DNA of 7,205 nt, from assembly GCA_937926185.1 (NCBI GenBank), contig CALEYM010000158.1, positions 1 to 7,205 of the forward strand. The letters run 5' to 3'. A program made the translations under genes and the position numbers. Below the pieces are notes generated by a model. That model searched no databases, was not told where the DNA came from, and worked only from the letters and a program-made list of their open reading frames with translations. The stretch's first letter is position 1, and each line of letters starts with the position of its first letter. Shown in pieces: positions 6,922 through 7,205 of the stretch. This DNA comes from an uncultured Bacteroidota bacterium. GTDB taxonomy: Bacteria > Bacteroidota > Bacteroidia > Chitinophagales > Saprospiraceae.

Positions 6922-7168
6922 ACCTCGTGATTTTCAGGCAAGGTAGGGGTAACAGGCAGGACAGGACAATGACGTAACTCACCCCTCGGGCTATCCAAAA
7001 CTCACGTTAAATTATTAAATTAATATGGGAAATAGTATTTCGATTTTGTCGCGGTTTTAGGCTTTCCAAGTTTTAAAAACTTGGAAAGCCTGCATGATAA
7101 CGAATAATATTTTTCCGACTTTCAACAGTTATCCAGAGTGCTGATTTTTGCACAACCCCTAACAAGGA
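6922..7168. other. AT-rich intergenic spacer upstream of pcm
   Basis: This 247-base spacer lies between the partial gene at the right edge and pcm. It contains the perfect inverted repeat at 7059-7091 and an AT-rich block (about 7007-7050) that is the likely promoter region of pcm. The best Bacteroidota -7-like string on the minus strand is GAGTTTTG just before pcm's leader (around 7001-6994), seven of eight matches, but no properly spaced -33 TTG is visible, so no promoter is called. No coding sequence is supported. Confidence 0.5.
7059..7091. repeat. Perfect 16-bp inverted repeat (REP-like palindrome)
   Basis: Two exactly complementary 16-base arms (7059-7074 and 7076-7091) are separated by one base, A7075. 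The outer 12-13 bases are mixed sequence (AGGCTTTCCAAGT) and the centre is a T4/A5 run that would form the loop. It lies 78 bases past the stop of the partial gene and 138 bases before the pcm start. No T-run follows on either strand, which argues against an ordinary terminator. Only one copy occurs in this window. Its exactness and intergenic position fit a dispersed REP-type repeat, a bidirectional hairpin or an operator; which of these cannot be decided here. Confidence 0.8.
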
Positions 7169-7205
7169 TTACCGCACCAGCGTCACGTTCCCGCTCAGCA
7201 TCATC
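7169..7205 (-). CDS. C-terminal tail of a protein, possibly a T9SS type B (gliding-motility-associated) sorting domain
   Basis: Reading the minus strand from the window edge gives the last 11 residues MMLSGNVTLVR followed by TAA at 7171-7169. The ending with a G-x-V-T-L-[IV]-R pattern at the stop is what type B type IX secretion C-terminal domains (CHU_C-like) of Bacteroidota typically show; in these proteins the domain directs transport across the outer membrane and is the final element of the chain. Only 11 residues are visible, so both the reading frame and the family are tentative. The nature of the cargo protein is entirely outside the window. Confidence 0.45.
   Translation of the reverse strand, partial: MMLSGNVTLVR

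Overview
The window looks like chromosomal DNA from a GC-rich member of the Bacteroidota, possibly the Saprospiria/Chitinophagia side of the phylum. The clues are a predicted lipoprotein of the erythromycin-esterase family, a gene tail at the right edge resembling the end of a type B (gliding-motility-associated) type IX secretion sorting domain, weak or absent Shine-Dalgarno sequences, and GC-rich genes separated by AT-rich spacers. The lineage is an inference from gene content, not from a marker gene.

Layout, left to right. Bases 1-465 (+) are the 3' part of a small class I SAM-dependent methyltransferase. A 47-base convergent gap follows. Every other gene is on the minus strand, so transcription order is right to left: the end of a possible secreted protein (7169-7205), a spacer with a perfect 16-bp inverted repeat (7059-7091), an isoaspartyl O-methyltransferase with a signal peptide (6220-6921), an 812-residue membrane protein with a spermidine-synthase-like SAM-fold domain inserted between two membrane halves (3766-6204), a 303-base spacer, an erythromycin-esterase-family lipoprotein (2185-3462), an ABC ATPase (1274-2188) and an ABC permease (513-1277).

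Two functional groups are suggested. The isoaspartyl methyltransferase and the large membrane protein are 15 bases apart and probably co-transcribed. The first has a signal peptide. In the second, the distribution of positive charges places the SAM-fold domain on the periplasmic side. Two SAM-type domains outside the cytoplasm, where no SAM is expected, is the most unusual feature of the window. The other group is the esterase-like lipoprotein, ATPase and permease, joined by two successive ATGA start/stop overlaps. They read as one translationally coupled unit in which a BcrA/BcrB-type transporter is paired with a surface or periplasmic hydrolase-like lipoprotein. Its substrate cannot be read from the sequence.

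No tRNA, rRNA, CRISPR array, insertion sequence or phage gene was seen.
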